A stretch of 64,000 nucleotides of DNA from Gemmatimonadota bacterium (GCA_022826565.1 JAJDUP010000049.1:1-64000), one strand, 5' to 3'. Numbered from the stretch's first letter, positions 54,138-62,109 are shown. Notes: generated from the sequence alone by a model not told the origin. Numbers and translations are program-made.

Positions 54138-54692
54138 ATGACACGTCGTGATCTGCTGCTGGCTGCTCTCCTGGCGGGAGTCGCCGTGCAGCTGTCTGTT
54201 GCTGCCGGCCACCTGCGTTCGCTGGACTTGAGCGTCGCATCCGCACCCCCGCTGTCCGTTGGGGATGCGGTGGGTGGGCTGGCCGGGCTTGCCGCGGACG
54301 GCAGCCCCTCACGCCTCGGCTTCGCCGGAGCCGAGAGAACCACCACGGTGCTGTTCGCTTTTCACCCCGACTGCGAGCACTCGGATACCGTCGCCGAGGA
54401 CTGGGCCCGGCACTTCGCCGGCGACGGTCCCGCCATGACCGGCGCGCGTACGTTGGCGGTCACGCGAGCCACTCCGGGCGCCGCGGCCGCCTACGCCCAG
54501 CGGTTCGCCTGGGATGTCGAGCTTCTGAGCATGCCGAGCCTGAGCCGCTCGGACGTGAAGTACTCGCTGGTGTCGCGCACGCCCTGGGTTTTCGTCTTCG
54601 ATTCCGAGGGCGTACTTCGCTTTCAGGACTACGGCGGCGAGCTGGAACGTGCCGCGCAGGCCGTCGCGGCAATGGCGGCGGCCGCCGAATGA
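54138..54692 (+). CDS. Thioredoxin-fold-like secreted protein with one cysteine
   Basis: 184 residues with an N-terminal signal (LLLAALLAGVAVQLSVAAG). The body looks like an AhpC/TSA or TlpA-type fold: PPLSVGDAVGGLAGLAADG is the entry strand, then TTTVLFAFHPDCEHSDTVAE with Cys79 in PDCEHS, where TlpA proteins have CxxC. WVFVFDSEGVLRFQDYGGEL is the closing strand. With no second active-site Cys it may act by mixed disulfide or not be redox-active. The start at 54138 follows a strong AGGAAGGA site. First gene of the operon with the propeller and the Cys-rich peptide. Confidence 0.75.
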   Translation: MTRRDLLLAALLAGVAVQLSVAAGHLRSLDLSVASAPPLSVGDAVGGLAGLAADGSPSRLGFAGAERTTTVLFAFHPDCEHSDTVAEDWARHFAGDGPAMTGARTLAVTRATPGAAAAYAQRFAWDVELLSMPSLSRSDVKYSLVSRTPWVFVFDSEGVLRFQDYGGELERAAQAVAAMAAAAE

Positions 54693-54714
54693 AACCGGAA
54701 AGGGAGGTGGCGCC

Positions 54715-55944
54715 ATGATTCGTCTCGCTTTGCGGACCACGCTGGTCCTGGCCCTGGGCATCTCCGCGTGCAGCAGGGACGGGCCGGATCAACTCCCGTC
54801 CACTGAATTCGGAGAGCAGACACTGACGCTGGTCTCGCCGGCCAACGATGCGCTCTGGGAAGTCCGGGACATCCTGGAACACAGCGGCACTCTGTGGGCG
54901 CTGACCGGATCTGCGCCGTTCGTTCACGGGTTCGCGCCGAGCGGCGCGCGGGTGGCCGCCTTCGGGGTTTCCGGGGAGGGTCCCGGCGAACTCCGGTTTC
55001 CCTACGGCCTGTGGCCGGGGGAGTCCGACGCTACGGTTACCGTGTGGGATGCGGGCCAGGCCGCGGCGCTCACCCTTTCGAGCACCGGCAGATTCGTGTC
55101 TTCGCGGTCGATCGCCGAGCCAGGTGTCATCCGGGCCGACATCCGCACCGTGACCTTCGGCGACCCCTTTCGTGTCTTCAAGGAAGCGGGCGCGGTGGTG
55201 CTCGGGCGGTACGACGCCGTGGTCTCAGGAGCGGACGACCTGTGGCGCGGCAGGCTCGTGCGCGCCTTCGAAGACGAAGCCGCGGCCGACGAGGTCATCA
55301 TCGACTTCACCCGTGACCTGCCCGGAGCTGACAGTCGTCCCGGCGCACCCGCCGTTCTCGTCCCGGTACCGCTTTGGGACGGCTGCCCCGACGGACAGGT
55401 CGCCGTGCTGGATCCCATTGCCCGCACGCTGTACATGTTCGGTCCCGAGCCGGGGAGTCCGAACGCCATCGCGCTGCCCTTCGAGGCGGCAGAGCTCGGC
55501 CGGGACGACAGGCTGCGGTACATGAAGCACCAGTTGGCCGCGGAACTGCGAGGCCAGGATATGCCGGTGTCCGAGCTTGACCAACTCGCCGAATCGGTTT
55601 TGGCCGGCGCGGAGCAGATGTTCCCGAGGTACGCCCCGATCGGAGTCGACCTGAGGTGTACCTCCGACCGGGTCTGGATTCAGGAATTCGACGGCGCTTC
55701 GCATCCCCTGGGGTACGGGCCGCGCTGGCGCACCGTATCGAGGCAGGGACCCGCATCCCGCTTCGCACAAGTCGCCTTCCCCCCCGGCTTCACGCCACAC
55801 CGCATTACCGAATCGCGCGCCCTTGGCGTCGTGACCGACTCCGTTTCCCTGCAGCGCCTCGCCACGGTCGAATTCGTCGCAAACCCCTCGACACACGCCG
55901 AGGCACCATCTACATCAAACGCAAAGGTTGTATCGGACCAATGA
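54715..55944 (+). CDS. Six-bladed propeller lipoprotein
   Basis: 409 residues with signal ALRTTLVLALGISACSRDG (lipobox ISAC). It resembles the BF3164-type six-bladed propeller: VSGEGPGELRFPYGLWPGES, WDAGQAAALTLSSTGRFVSS, DRVWIQEFDGASHPLG and, at the end, ITESRALGVVTDSVSLQRLA. Many members sit in secreted-protein clusters with unknown function. Strong ribosome site AGGGAGGTGG ahead of the ATG at 54715. Its stop overlaps the start of the Cys-rich peptide (ATGA). The truncated relative is at 42073. Confidence 0.8.
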   Translation: MIRLALRTTLVLALGISACSRDGPDQLPSTEFGEQTLTLVSPANDALWEVRDILEHSGTLWALTGSAPFVHGFAPSGARVAAFGVSGEGPGELRFPYGLWPGESDATVTVWDAGQAAALTLSSTGRFVSSRSIAEPGVIRADIRTVTFGDPFRVFKEAGAVVLGRYDAVVSGADDLWRGRLVRAFEDEAAADEVIIDFTRDLPGADSRPGAPAVLVPVPLWDGCPDGQVAVLDPIARTLYMFGPEPGSPNAIALPFEAAELGRDDRLRYMKHQLAAELRGQDMPVSELDQLAESVLAGAEQMFPRYAPIGVDLRCTSDRVWIQEFDGASHPLGYGPRWRTVSRQGPASRFAQVAFPPGFTPHRITESRALGVVTDSVSLQRLATVEFVANPSTHAEAPSTSNAKVVSDQ

Positions 55945-56153
55945 AGAACAAGAAGATCTGGATCATCATCGCCCTGGTAATCAACGCACTGCTGCTGCCC
56001 TTTACGGTGGGGTATTCGGGAGAGGCGGCGGCGGCGGCGCAGCGGCTGCATCATTGCTGCAAGGAAAGTTCCCGCGGTGGGGAGTACTGCTGCGACCGGT
56101 GTTGTTGGATACCATGGGGCTGTGGCGACAAGGGCTCGTGCGGAGACGCGTAA
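55941..56153 (+). CDS. Small membrane-anchored or secreted Cys-rich peptide
   Basis: 70 residues. A basic start and a long hydrophobic segment (IWIIIALVINALLLPFTVGY) form a signal or anchor, then the alanine-rich GEAAAAAQ leads to a 33-residue tail holding eight cysteines at 39, 40, 50, 51, 54, 55, 61 and 67 (HHCCKESS, GEYCCDRCC, WGCGDKGSC). The even number and CC pairs suggest four disulfides or a metal cluster. It is not a known family to me. Translation is coupled to the propeller gene (ATGA), and a thioredoxin-like gene lies upstream, which fits a disulfide-rich peptide being matured outside the cytoplasm. Function unknown. Confidence 0.72.
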   Translation: MKNKKIWIIIALVINALLLPFTVGYSGEAAAAAQRLHHCCKESSRGGEYCCDRCCWIPWGCGDKGSCGDA

Positions 56154-56157
56154 CGGT

Positions 56158-57369
56158 ATGTCGACCTCCTTTTTCGTGAACTCCGATCCCGGCCAGAGCC
56201 AAACGGTCGGCTTTCGGCATCGAGTGGGCAATGGCTTTCTGGGCCTGAGCCTTTTGTATTGCGTATACGCGGTGGGAGCGTTTTTCGGGCTCGAGGCTGA
56301 GGCGTCGGTAGAGTATCGCATTGTCATGGTACTGAGAATGGCAATTACACCGCTCCCAGTATTGCTCGCACCCGCAGTGTATGTGGCGGCTCTGGACGAC
56401 TTCGTTTTCGGCGGCTTTTCCGCTTCCACAATGCAAATGCCGCGACTGAGAGTCCTTGGACTATTGGCGCTCGGTGCCGGCATTGCTACAGCAGCAGGCC
56501 CACCGTTTTTCGATTATGCGATCGAGTATATCGCGGCTGCACCGGCGGCAACGCTTCCGCAGGAAGGCATGGTTACCGACTCCAAGGCTCGCACAATGAT
56601 GCCGATAGCCGTGGCATTGTTCGTATTCGTCGCCGCCATCGCAGGCTCCGTTATCGGCCGCAGAACAAGGGGTTTTTCGGATGACCGGCGCATCGTGACG
56701 CGATGGGTCGCGGGTGTGCTGCTGGTGACACTGTTTTTCTTTACCACTTTCGTTGTCGGCGAGCTCATCGTCATGCACGGCGCACTGTCTCCCCTGTGGC
56801 TCGCGATCGCCCCGCCCCTGGTCCCGTTCCTGCTGACCTGCGCTGTCGCAGGGAGAGACTGTGCGCGCGTCGCCCAGTCCCTCGTCAGCCGCATCCGTGA
56901 CCGGCGCCCACGGATGGACCCTGCGGCGCTGGACGATCTGGTCACGGCGATTCGCGAGGCCGATGATCCCGAAGCGGCCGCCGCAGCGGTGATTGCAAGG
57001 GGTGGCGCGGATCGCGAAATGACAGCCCTGGTGGGCGGGCTGAGTCGTGTCGGGGCGACGGCCGCCAGCGCGATCGACGAGTCGCGCGTCCAGGAGATCG
57101 TGGATGTGCTGGCCACCAAAACCGGTCCCGACTTGCAGGTCGCTCCGTTGCCGGATGACCCGCTGCCCGGTCCCGGCCGAGCGCAGATCGCGGCCTCGGT
57201 GGTTGTGATCTGGATAAGCCTCACAACCGGGCTGCTGCTCCTGGGCGGCGCCGACATCGCGACACCTACCCTTGTCTCGGCGTCCGCCGCCGGGGCGCTG
57301 GGAGCGTGGGCCAGCATCGAGATCGCGTGCCGCGACAAGGCCAGGGCGTTTTCCTCGGCGGCGGTCTGA
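56158..57369 (+). CDS. Multi-pass membrane protein, LptF/LptG-like pattern
   Basis: 403 residues with about eight membrane helices. The middle part (VALFVFVAAIAGSVIGRRTR, then FTTFVVGELIVMHGALSPLW) recalls the C-terminal helices of LptF/LptG permeases, including the Gly-Arg-Arg turn and the long last loop. The usual large periplasmic jellyroll is missing, and the C-terminal cytoplasmic tail plus one more helix (VVVIWISLTTGLLLLGGADI) are extra. I can only call the resemblance suggestive. It starts 4 bases after the Cys-rich peptide stop, so it may be the partner that exports or receives that peptide. Its GC content is lower than in most genes here. Confidence 0.6.
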   Translation: MSTSFFVNSDPGQSQTVGFRHRVGNGFLGLSLLYCVYAVGAFFGLEAEASVEYRIVMVLRMAITPLPVLLAPAVYVAALDDFVFGGFSASTMQMPRLRVLGLLALGAGIATAAGPPFFDYAIEYIAAAPAATLPQEGMVTDSKARTMMPIAVALFVFVAAIAGSVIGRRTRGFSDDRRIVTRWVAGVLLVTLFFFTTFVVGELIVMHGALSPLWLAIAPPLVPFLLTCAVAGRDCARVAQSLVSRIRDRRPRMDPAALDDLVTAIREADDPEAAAAAVIARGGADREMTALVGGLSRVGATAASAIDESRVQEIVDVLATKTGPDLQVAPLPDDPLPGPGRAQIAASVVVIWISLTTGLLLLGGADIATPTLVSASAAGALGAWASIEIACRDKARAFSSAAV

Positions 57370-57400
57370 GACGGCTCCTCGAAGCGTATCGACATTGGGC

Positions 57401-57437
57401 ACCGTTTTGCCCGAAGGTGCGATTGTCGCAAAACGAC
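57401..57437 (+). promoter_or_regulatory. GTCGCAAA-type operator candidate, site 3
   Basis: GTCGCAAAACGAC at 57425-57437, followed by CCCCCCACCC; an inverted partial copy is ACCGTTTTGCCC at 57401-57412. It lies about 105 bases before the AraC-family gene start, so this regulator may bind its own promoter as well as sites 1 and 2. Confidence 0.5.
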
Positions 57438-57542
57438 CCCCCACCCTTCCCACCCATATGCGTTAAATAGGGGCATGACGCAGGACTTGGTCCTTCGAGG
57501 CCGGGCGGGTGAGGCCCCACGACAGAAAGTTGGCAGACGCAC

Positions 57543-58436
57543 ATGATCAGCACCAACACGACTCCTCCGCTGTTCGCACTGCTAGGGAGCATCTGGGCTC
57601 GTCGGCAGATTCAGTTCGCGCTGCATTCGGGGAACGCACTGCGAATCATCGGGCCGGTCATCTTCGCCTCGGGCTGGCAGGAGCTCCGGGACCTCGCGGC
57701 TCGATTTCCCGGATCCCCGGCCATAGTCGATCCGTTCTTCGGCGGCGGTTGCGACCCGTTCAGGGGCAAGCGTGACTACGCAAATGCCGACTGGTCGTCG
57801 GTACCCCTCATCTGCTACGCGCAACTGGATGCCCACCAGGAGGACCAGCTGGATCAAACGGCCATTCCCTTTGCCGTCCGGTTGCGGCCCGACGAAAATC
57901 GGCTGTTCTCCTCGATCGATTCGGCCATTCTGAAGAGTATCGATGCACAGCGGCCCAGGCGGTTGCTCGAGCGCATCCAGCGTACCGCGCACAAGGAAAC
58001 GCAGGCGCTGTTCGCCTGTGCCCTGGAGATTGCCACCGAACCCTGCTCGGTCGCGGGTCTCGCCGCCCGTTCGGGCCTCACTGTGCGCACACTGCAGCGC
58101 CGTTGCAACGCCCTCGGCATCCCTTCGCCGAAGCAGCTCCTTTCCCTGGCACGCGTGTTCACGGTAGAGAGGCTGTCCGAGTGGAGTCGCCAGCAATCCG
58201 GTGGGGTGGCTCTGGCCCTCGGCTTCTCCGACCGGTCGAACTACCGAAGGCTGGTACGCCGGGTGCTTGGCGCTGCGCCCAGCCCGGTGCGGCAGCGTGG
58301 CGGCGTGAAGTACATCGAGGGTGTCATCATCAGTCAACTGGCCAACTCCGGCGGCGTCGCGGAAGTCGAATCCCTGGCGTGGCCCAAGGGATTGGCAGGA
58401 CTCGGAGAAGCCGCAGCCGTCTTGTTCCAGGGATGA
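57543..58436 (+). CDS. AraC-family transcription regulator
   Basis: 297 residues. The C-terminal third is an AraC helix-turn-helix pair: first helix CSVAGLAARSGLTVRTLQRR, second part ALALGFSDRSNYRRLVRRVL, ending in the family PSPVRQR. The N-terminal 150 residues look like a divergent effector domain (FALLGSIWARRQIQF, PFFGGGCDPF) with no recognisable cupin His set. A likely local regulator; candidate targets are its own promoter, the Cys-rich peptide operon and the secreted cytochrome trio. Activator or repressor role unknown. Confidence 0.84.
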   Translation: MISTNTTPPLFALLGSIWARRQIQFALHSGNALRIIGPVIFASGWQELRDLAARFPGSPAIVDPFFGGGCDPFRGKRDYANADWSSVPLICYAQLDAHQEDQLDQTAIPFAVRLRPDENRLFSSIDSAILKSIDAQRPRRLLERIQRTAHKETQALFACALEIATEPCSVAGLAARSGLTVRTLQRRCNALGIPSPKQLLSLARVFTVERLSEWSRQQSGGVALALGFSDRSNYRRLVRRVLGAAPSPVRQRGGVKYIEGVIISQLANSGGVAEVESLAWPKGLAGLGEAAAVLFQG

Positions 58437-58479
58437 CCGGCGGGTCCAGACCGGACCCTGACGACCGACGTTTTGTTTG

Positions 58480-59283
58480 CTACTCGTCGGACGCCGGGTC
58501 CGACGACCGAGCCGCGCCAACCCGCCGGATCAGGCGTCGCATCACTTGTCGCAGGCGATCGGCAAGCGATCGATCCTCTTCAGCGAGGCCACGAATCGAC
58601 AGTTCGATGTTGGGCGAGACCCTGATGCGCGACCAGGTCTCCACGCAATCTTGCGAGGTGCCCCGGGGCCCGCCGATGCTCTCGGCTGCGGCCAGCAACC
58701 TCCCCAGCAAGCGCTCCTCGTCTGGGCGCCCCTCGCGCACGCCGTAGAAGAGGTCTTCCGGCTCAGGCGGTGGGGCTTCTGCCGCGACGGCGTCGTCGGG
58801 TGCGAAGTCCAATGCGGCATCAGCAGGCGCCATTGCAGCAGGCTCACGCGCCTGACGTTGCGCGGACTCCATCCGCTCAAGGCGCGCGCTTGCCCTGCGG
58901 CGGAAAAGGGCAGCCGCGCCGCTCGGGCTGGCGACGGCGTCCTCTGCCACCATCTCGGGAAGCCGAAACGCGGTGGTCGGCGAAGACACCAGATCCGGTG
59001 TGACGGCAATCCTCTCCGCGGCGACACGTGCGACGATCGACGGTGGAATCCGCTTGAAGAGATCGCGCAGGTCGCTGAGTGACAGCGGCGGCACCGTGCC
59101 ATCCTCCTCCGCCTCGCGGACCCGCCGTATGAAGAGCAGCCGGTCGAGGAACAGCTGCGGATACCGTGTCCTCGGTCCGCGACGCCCGACCTTGGGAAGC
59201 AGCTCTTCCTGCACGTAGTAGGCGATCGTCCGGCGGTCGAATCCCGATTCGCGCTCCAGTTCCCTGGCTGTGTAGCTCGGCAT
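58480..59283 (-). CDS. MerR-family regulator
   Basis: 267 residues. The N-terminus has the MerR winged helix: SYTARELERESGFDRRTIAY, YVQEELLPKVGRRGPRTRYP, then FIRRVREAEEDGTVPPL. Only about 80 residues are typical; the long Ala/Glu/Pro-rich rest (no metal-binding Cys) suggests a protein or nucleotide ligand rather than mercury. It is divergent from the ARPP-1-like gene with a 119-base gap that contains the promoter and palindromes at 59332-59381, which it may bind. Confidence 0.8.
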   Translation of the reverse strand: MPSYTARELERESGFDRRTIAYYVQEELLPKVGRRGPRTRYPQLFLDRLLFIRRVREAEEDGTVPPLSLSDLRDLFKRIPPSIVARVAAERIAVTPDLVSSPTTAFRLPEMVAEDAVASPSGAAALFRRRASARLERMESAQRQAREPAAMAPADAALDFAPDDAVAAEAPPPEPEDLFYGVREGRPDEERLLGRLLAAAESIGGPRGTSQDCVETWSRIRVSPNIELSIRGLAEEDRSLADRLRQVMRRLIRRVGAARSSDPASDE

Positions 59284-59331
59284 TATCCGCGGCTCATCTG
59301 CTGAGATATGTCATCGACTGATGTTTGACTG

Positions 59332-59360
59332 TTGACATGGACAAAAGACCTGGCTACTGT
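59332..59360 (+). promoter_or_regulatory. Sigma-70-type promoter of the ARPP-1-like gene
   Basis: TTGACA at 59332-59337, a 17-base spacer, then TACTGT at 59355-59360. The best promoter match in the window. It lies 43 bases before the TTG start, in a local AT-rich patch. Confidence 0.7.
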
Positions 59361-59361
59361 T

Positions 59362-59381
59362 CAGTAACTGATCATTTACTG
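59362..59381. promoter_or_regulatory. Paired CAGTAA palindromes downstream of the promoter
   Basis: CAGTAACTG followed two bases later by CATTTACTG: each half is an inverted repeat or near-copy of the other. It sits just after the -10 box, where a repressor would block transcription; MerR regulator binding is a guess. Confidence 0.45.
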
Positions 59382-59390
59382 CCAACTAAA

Positions 59391-59405
59391 AGGAGGCACC
59401 AATTG
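59391..59405 (+). promoter_or_regulatory. Strong ribosome site deciding a TTG start
   Basis: AGGAGG at 59391-59396 with the TTG start codon at 59403-59405, six bases further on. It decides the start of the ARPP-1-like gene against the earlier ATG at 59325, which lies upstream of the promoter. Confidence 0.75.
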
Positions 59406-60401
59406 AACCACGTCAAGACCGCCCTCGCGGAACTGAAGCTCGGGGAGCCGGCGACGCACCAGGGCCTGACCGTCATCCCCCTCGCATCCGAGCTCGGCGG
59501 AACCCTCGAGTACATGCTGCTGGAAGACGGGCTTGACCGGGATCTCGTCACCATTCGCGAGGTATCGGAGGGCGGCAGCGTCCCGGAACTCACTGTGGAG
59601 AACCGGTCCCGGCTTCCGCTCCTGATCGTGGATGGCGAGGAACTGGTGGGTGCCAAGCAGAACCGGGTCGCGAATCTCACCATGCTGATCCCCGCCGCAA
59701 AGACCACGGACATTCCCGTGTCGTGCGTGGAGGCGGGGCGCTGGTCCTACAGCAAGCGGGACTTCGGGGTGACCGACCGGGTGCAGAACGCCCGAGGGCG
59801 GGCGGAGAAACTCCAGGACGTTCGCGAGTCGATTCGCATGGGAAGCGCGCCCAGATCGGATCAGGGACGCGTGTGGGCCTCTCTCGAGGAAGAGGCGGAC
59901 GCGCTGGAAGCGCATTCCCCCACCGGAGCCATGAGCGAGATCTTCGAGCGGCACGCGCGCGCACTCGACGACTTCGTCAATTCGCTTGAGGCAGCCCGCG
60001 ACCAGATCGGCGCCATCTTTGCGATGGAGAGGGGCAGAATCGGCCTCGATCTCTTCGACAAGGCTTCGACTTTCGCGGCCTTCTTCCCCAAGCTGGTCCG
60101 CAGCTATGCCGTCGACACCCTGCGAAGGCCGCGCGGCGGGAACTCCTCCCGGGACGCCGCCGCGGCGTTTCTCCAGTCAATCGTCGAGGGCGACTATGAC
60201 GACCACCCCGCCGTCGGTCTCGGCACCGATGTCGGCATCGTCGGCGACGGCCTGGTCGCCGGTGCTCTTGTCAACCACGACACGGTGGTTCATCTGACGG
60301 CGTTCTCGGAGCCCGGGCGCCACCGGGAGCGGGCCGACCGCACCGGGTACGCCCCCTACCGCAGCCGGCGCGAATCGCTGCGGCGGCGCTACGTCGACTA
60401 A
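59403..60401 (+). CDS. ARPP-1-like (DUF6569) protein
   Basis: 332 residues. The core LPLLIVDGEELVGAKQNRVA with YSKRDFGVTDR and the ending SYAVDTLRRPRG resemble the ARPP-1 domain (named for association with ADP-ribosylglycohydrolases and rhodanese-phosphatases). It has no signal peptide, so it is cytoplasmic. The catalytic nature is unknown; it may bind or process a nucleotide. It stands alone with its own strong promoter and a divergent MerR regulator, and is followed by a strong hairpin. Confidence 0.75.
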   Translation: MNHVKTALAELKLGEPATHQGLTVIPLASELGGTLEYMLLEDGLDRDLVTIREVSEGGSVPELTVENRSRLPLLIVDGEELVGAKQNRVANLTMLIPAAKTTDIPVSCVEAGRWSYSKRDFGVTDRVQNARGRAEKLQDVRESIRMGSAPRSDQGRVWASLEEEADALEAHSPTGAMSEIFERHARALDDFVNSLEAARDQIGAIFAMERGRIGLDLFDKASTFAAFFPKLVRSYAVDTLRRPRGGNSSRDAAAAFLQSIVEGDYDDHPAVGLGTDVGIVGDGLVAGALVNHDTVVHLTAFSEPGRHRERADRTGYAPYRSRRESLRRRYVD

Positions 60402-60422
60402 GCAACAGCGTCAGCGCAGGCA

Positions 60423-60460
60423 GCGCCCCGTGCCGCCGACACCGAGGCGGCGCGGGGCGC
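60423..60460. terminator. Strong bidirectional hairpin between convergent genes
   Basis: GCGCCCCG-T-GCCGCC pairs with GGCGGC-G-CGGGGCGC: a 15-bp stem including one T-G pair, loop of 8. It lies 22 bases after the ARPP-1-like stop. There is no U-tract, so it would be a terminator or an RNA-stabilising hairpin. Confidence 0.6.
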
Positions 60461-60485
60461 CAGCAGTCCGTGAACGACAACCCCG

Positions 60486-60501
60486 AAACCCGTGCGGGTT
60501 T
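60486..60501. terminator. Hairpin after the ligase stop
   Basis: AAACCCG-TG-CGGGTTT, 7-bp stem, two-base loop. On the minus strand it follows the ligase stop by 12 bases and ends in TTT. Half of it lies next to the post-stop repeat. Confidence 0.5.
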
Positions 60502-60513
60502 GTCCGCGGGCAG

Positions 60514-62109
60514 CTACCCGGGCGCCTCCCACACCCCTTCCCCCACCCCTCGCAGCTTCTCCTTGTCCACCTTGCCGACGGAGATGTGCGGCATCTCGTC
60601 GCGCACCTCGATGAAGTGCGGGACCATGAACGCCGCCATCCGGCCGCCGCACCACGCATGCAGCTCCGCCGGATCCAGCACGGCCCCGCCGCTCGCAACC
60701 ACCACCGCCTTCACCTCCTCCTCACCCATCGGCGACGGCACCCCCAGCACGAACGCCTCCGCCACATCCGGATGCTCCTCGATTTGCCGCTGGAGCTCCC
60801 ACGCGCTCACGTTCTCGCCGCGCCGCCGGATGAAGTGGGCCAGCCGGTCCACGTAGTACACCCAGCCATCCTCGTCCTGCCAGGCCAGGTCGCCGGTGCG
60901 GAACCAGCCGTCCCGCCAGATCGCACGCGTGGCCTCTTCATCGCCTTCGTAGCCCAGGAAGAGCACGTCGCGGCGACGCGGCCGCGCGCAGATCTCGCCC
61001 CTCTCGCCGGGCGCCAGCGCCGCACCGTCCTCCCCCGCGATGCGGATCTCGAAGTCGGGGCCGGGAACGCCGCATGACCCGACGGGCTGCACGAAACCCG
61101 GAACGGGTACGGTCAGCGGCTCGGCCTCGGTCATGCCGTAGGTGTCCGCGATCCGGATCCCGAGCCGCTCCTCCAGGGGGCGGTGCAGCTCCGGCGTCAT
61201 GGGGCCGAAGATGCCGAGGCGCAGGTGCGAGGCGGCGGCCCGCTCATCCGCGCCGACGGGCTTCTCCCACAGGATGCGCGCGATCGCCGGCAGGCCGGAG
61301 ATGACGGTGGCGCGCGACCCCCGGACCTCGCTCCAGAACCGCGAAGCCGAGAACCGCGGGACGAGCCCAAGCGCGCCCCCTGCCACGGCCGTCGTCATCG
61401 TGACGTGCAGCTGTCCCGCGATGTGAAAGAGAGGCAGCCAGGCGTGAAAGACGTCGTCGGGCGTCATCTCGACCGCTTCCGCAAGATTCGCGGCGCCGCG
61501 GCAAAGCTGGTTGTGCGGGATCACCGCCGCCTTGGAGCGGCCGGTCGTCCCCGAAGTGAACATGATCGTTGCGGGATCCCCCGGGCCCGGTTCCGCGCCC
61601 GCCCACGGAGCCGCGCGCCGGGCCTCGTCGGCCCCGAGCCACTCGCGGCAGGAAGCGCGGTCGACCACTACGAGCGAGCGAACGCCCGTCCCCGCAAGGT
61701 CGGGCAGGGAGTCGAGTGCAGAAGCTTCAGTGACCAGGATACGGGCACGCGACCGGCGCAGATGGTCAGCGAGAATCGCCCCCTTGTGCCTGCGATTGAG
61801 GGCCGCGTAGACCGATCCGGCGGCGTGCGCTCCAAGTAGCGTCCATACCGTCTCGGGACGGTTGTGCAGGTACCCCGCCACACGCGAACCGTCCGGATCC
61901 GGCCCGGCCCCCAGCCCCCGCAGGAACCCCGCCCAGCGCTGGACCACCTCCCACGCCTCGGCGTAACTCCACCGCGCGCCCTGCCACTTCAGGAACGTCC
62001 GGCCGCCGGCCCGCGCGGCCCGCGCGCGCAAGACCTGCGGCGTACTCGCGTTCTCGGCGCCGACCAGCTCCCTGAGCCGCCCGGTTCCCGGAATCGCGGC
62101 GGACATCAC
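60514..62109 (-). CDS. AMP-dependent acyl-CoA synthetase, CaiC/MatB-like
   Basis: AMP-forming ligase, 531 residues. The ATP motif is IMFTSGTTGRSKAAVIPHNQ, the adenylate motif GMTEAEPL, the hinge VDRLAHFIRRRGENVSAWEL and the C-terminal Lys region HISVGKVDKEKL. The shape resembles crotonobetaine/carnitine-CoA ligase and similar medium-chain or branched-acid ligases; the substrate is unclear. The start at 62109 is an ATG, with a second ATG next to it. Its stop codon begins the post-stop repeat copy (TAGCTGCCCGCGGACAAA). Confidence 0.85.
   Translation of the reverse strand: MMSAAIPGTGRLRELVGAENASTPQVLRARAARAGGRTFLKWQGARWSYAEAWEVVQRWAGFLRGLGAGPDPDGSRVAGYLHNRPETVWTLLGAHAAGSVYAALNRRHKGAILADHLRRSRARILVTEASALDSLPDLAGTGVRSLVVVDRASCREWLGADEARRAAPWAGAEPGPGDPATIMFTSGTTGRSKAAVIPHNQLCRGAANLAEAVEMTPDDVFHAWLPLFHIAGQLHVTMTTAVAGGALGLVPRFSASRFWSEVRGSRATVISGLPAIARILWEKPVGADERAAASHLRLGIFGPMTPELHRPLEERLGIRIADTYGMTEAEPLTVPVPGFVQPVGSCGVPGPDFEIRIAGEDGAALAPGERGEICARPRRRDVLFLGYEGDEEATRAIWRDGWFRTGDLAWQDEDGWVYYVDRLAHFIRRRGENVSAWELQRQIEEHPDVAEAFVLGVPSPMGEEEVKAVVVASGGAVLDPAELHAWCGGRMAAFMVPHFIEVRDEMPHISVGKVDKEKLRGVGEGVWEAPG

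Noticed and set aside
59325..59402. Earlier ATG at 59325 for the ARPP-1-like gene
   Set aside because: It lies upstream of the promoter boxes, while the TTG at 59403 has a perfect ribosome site.
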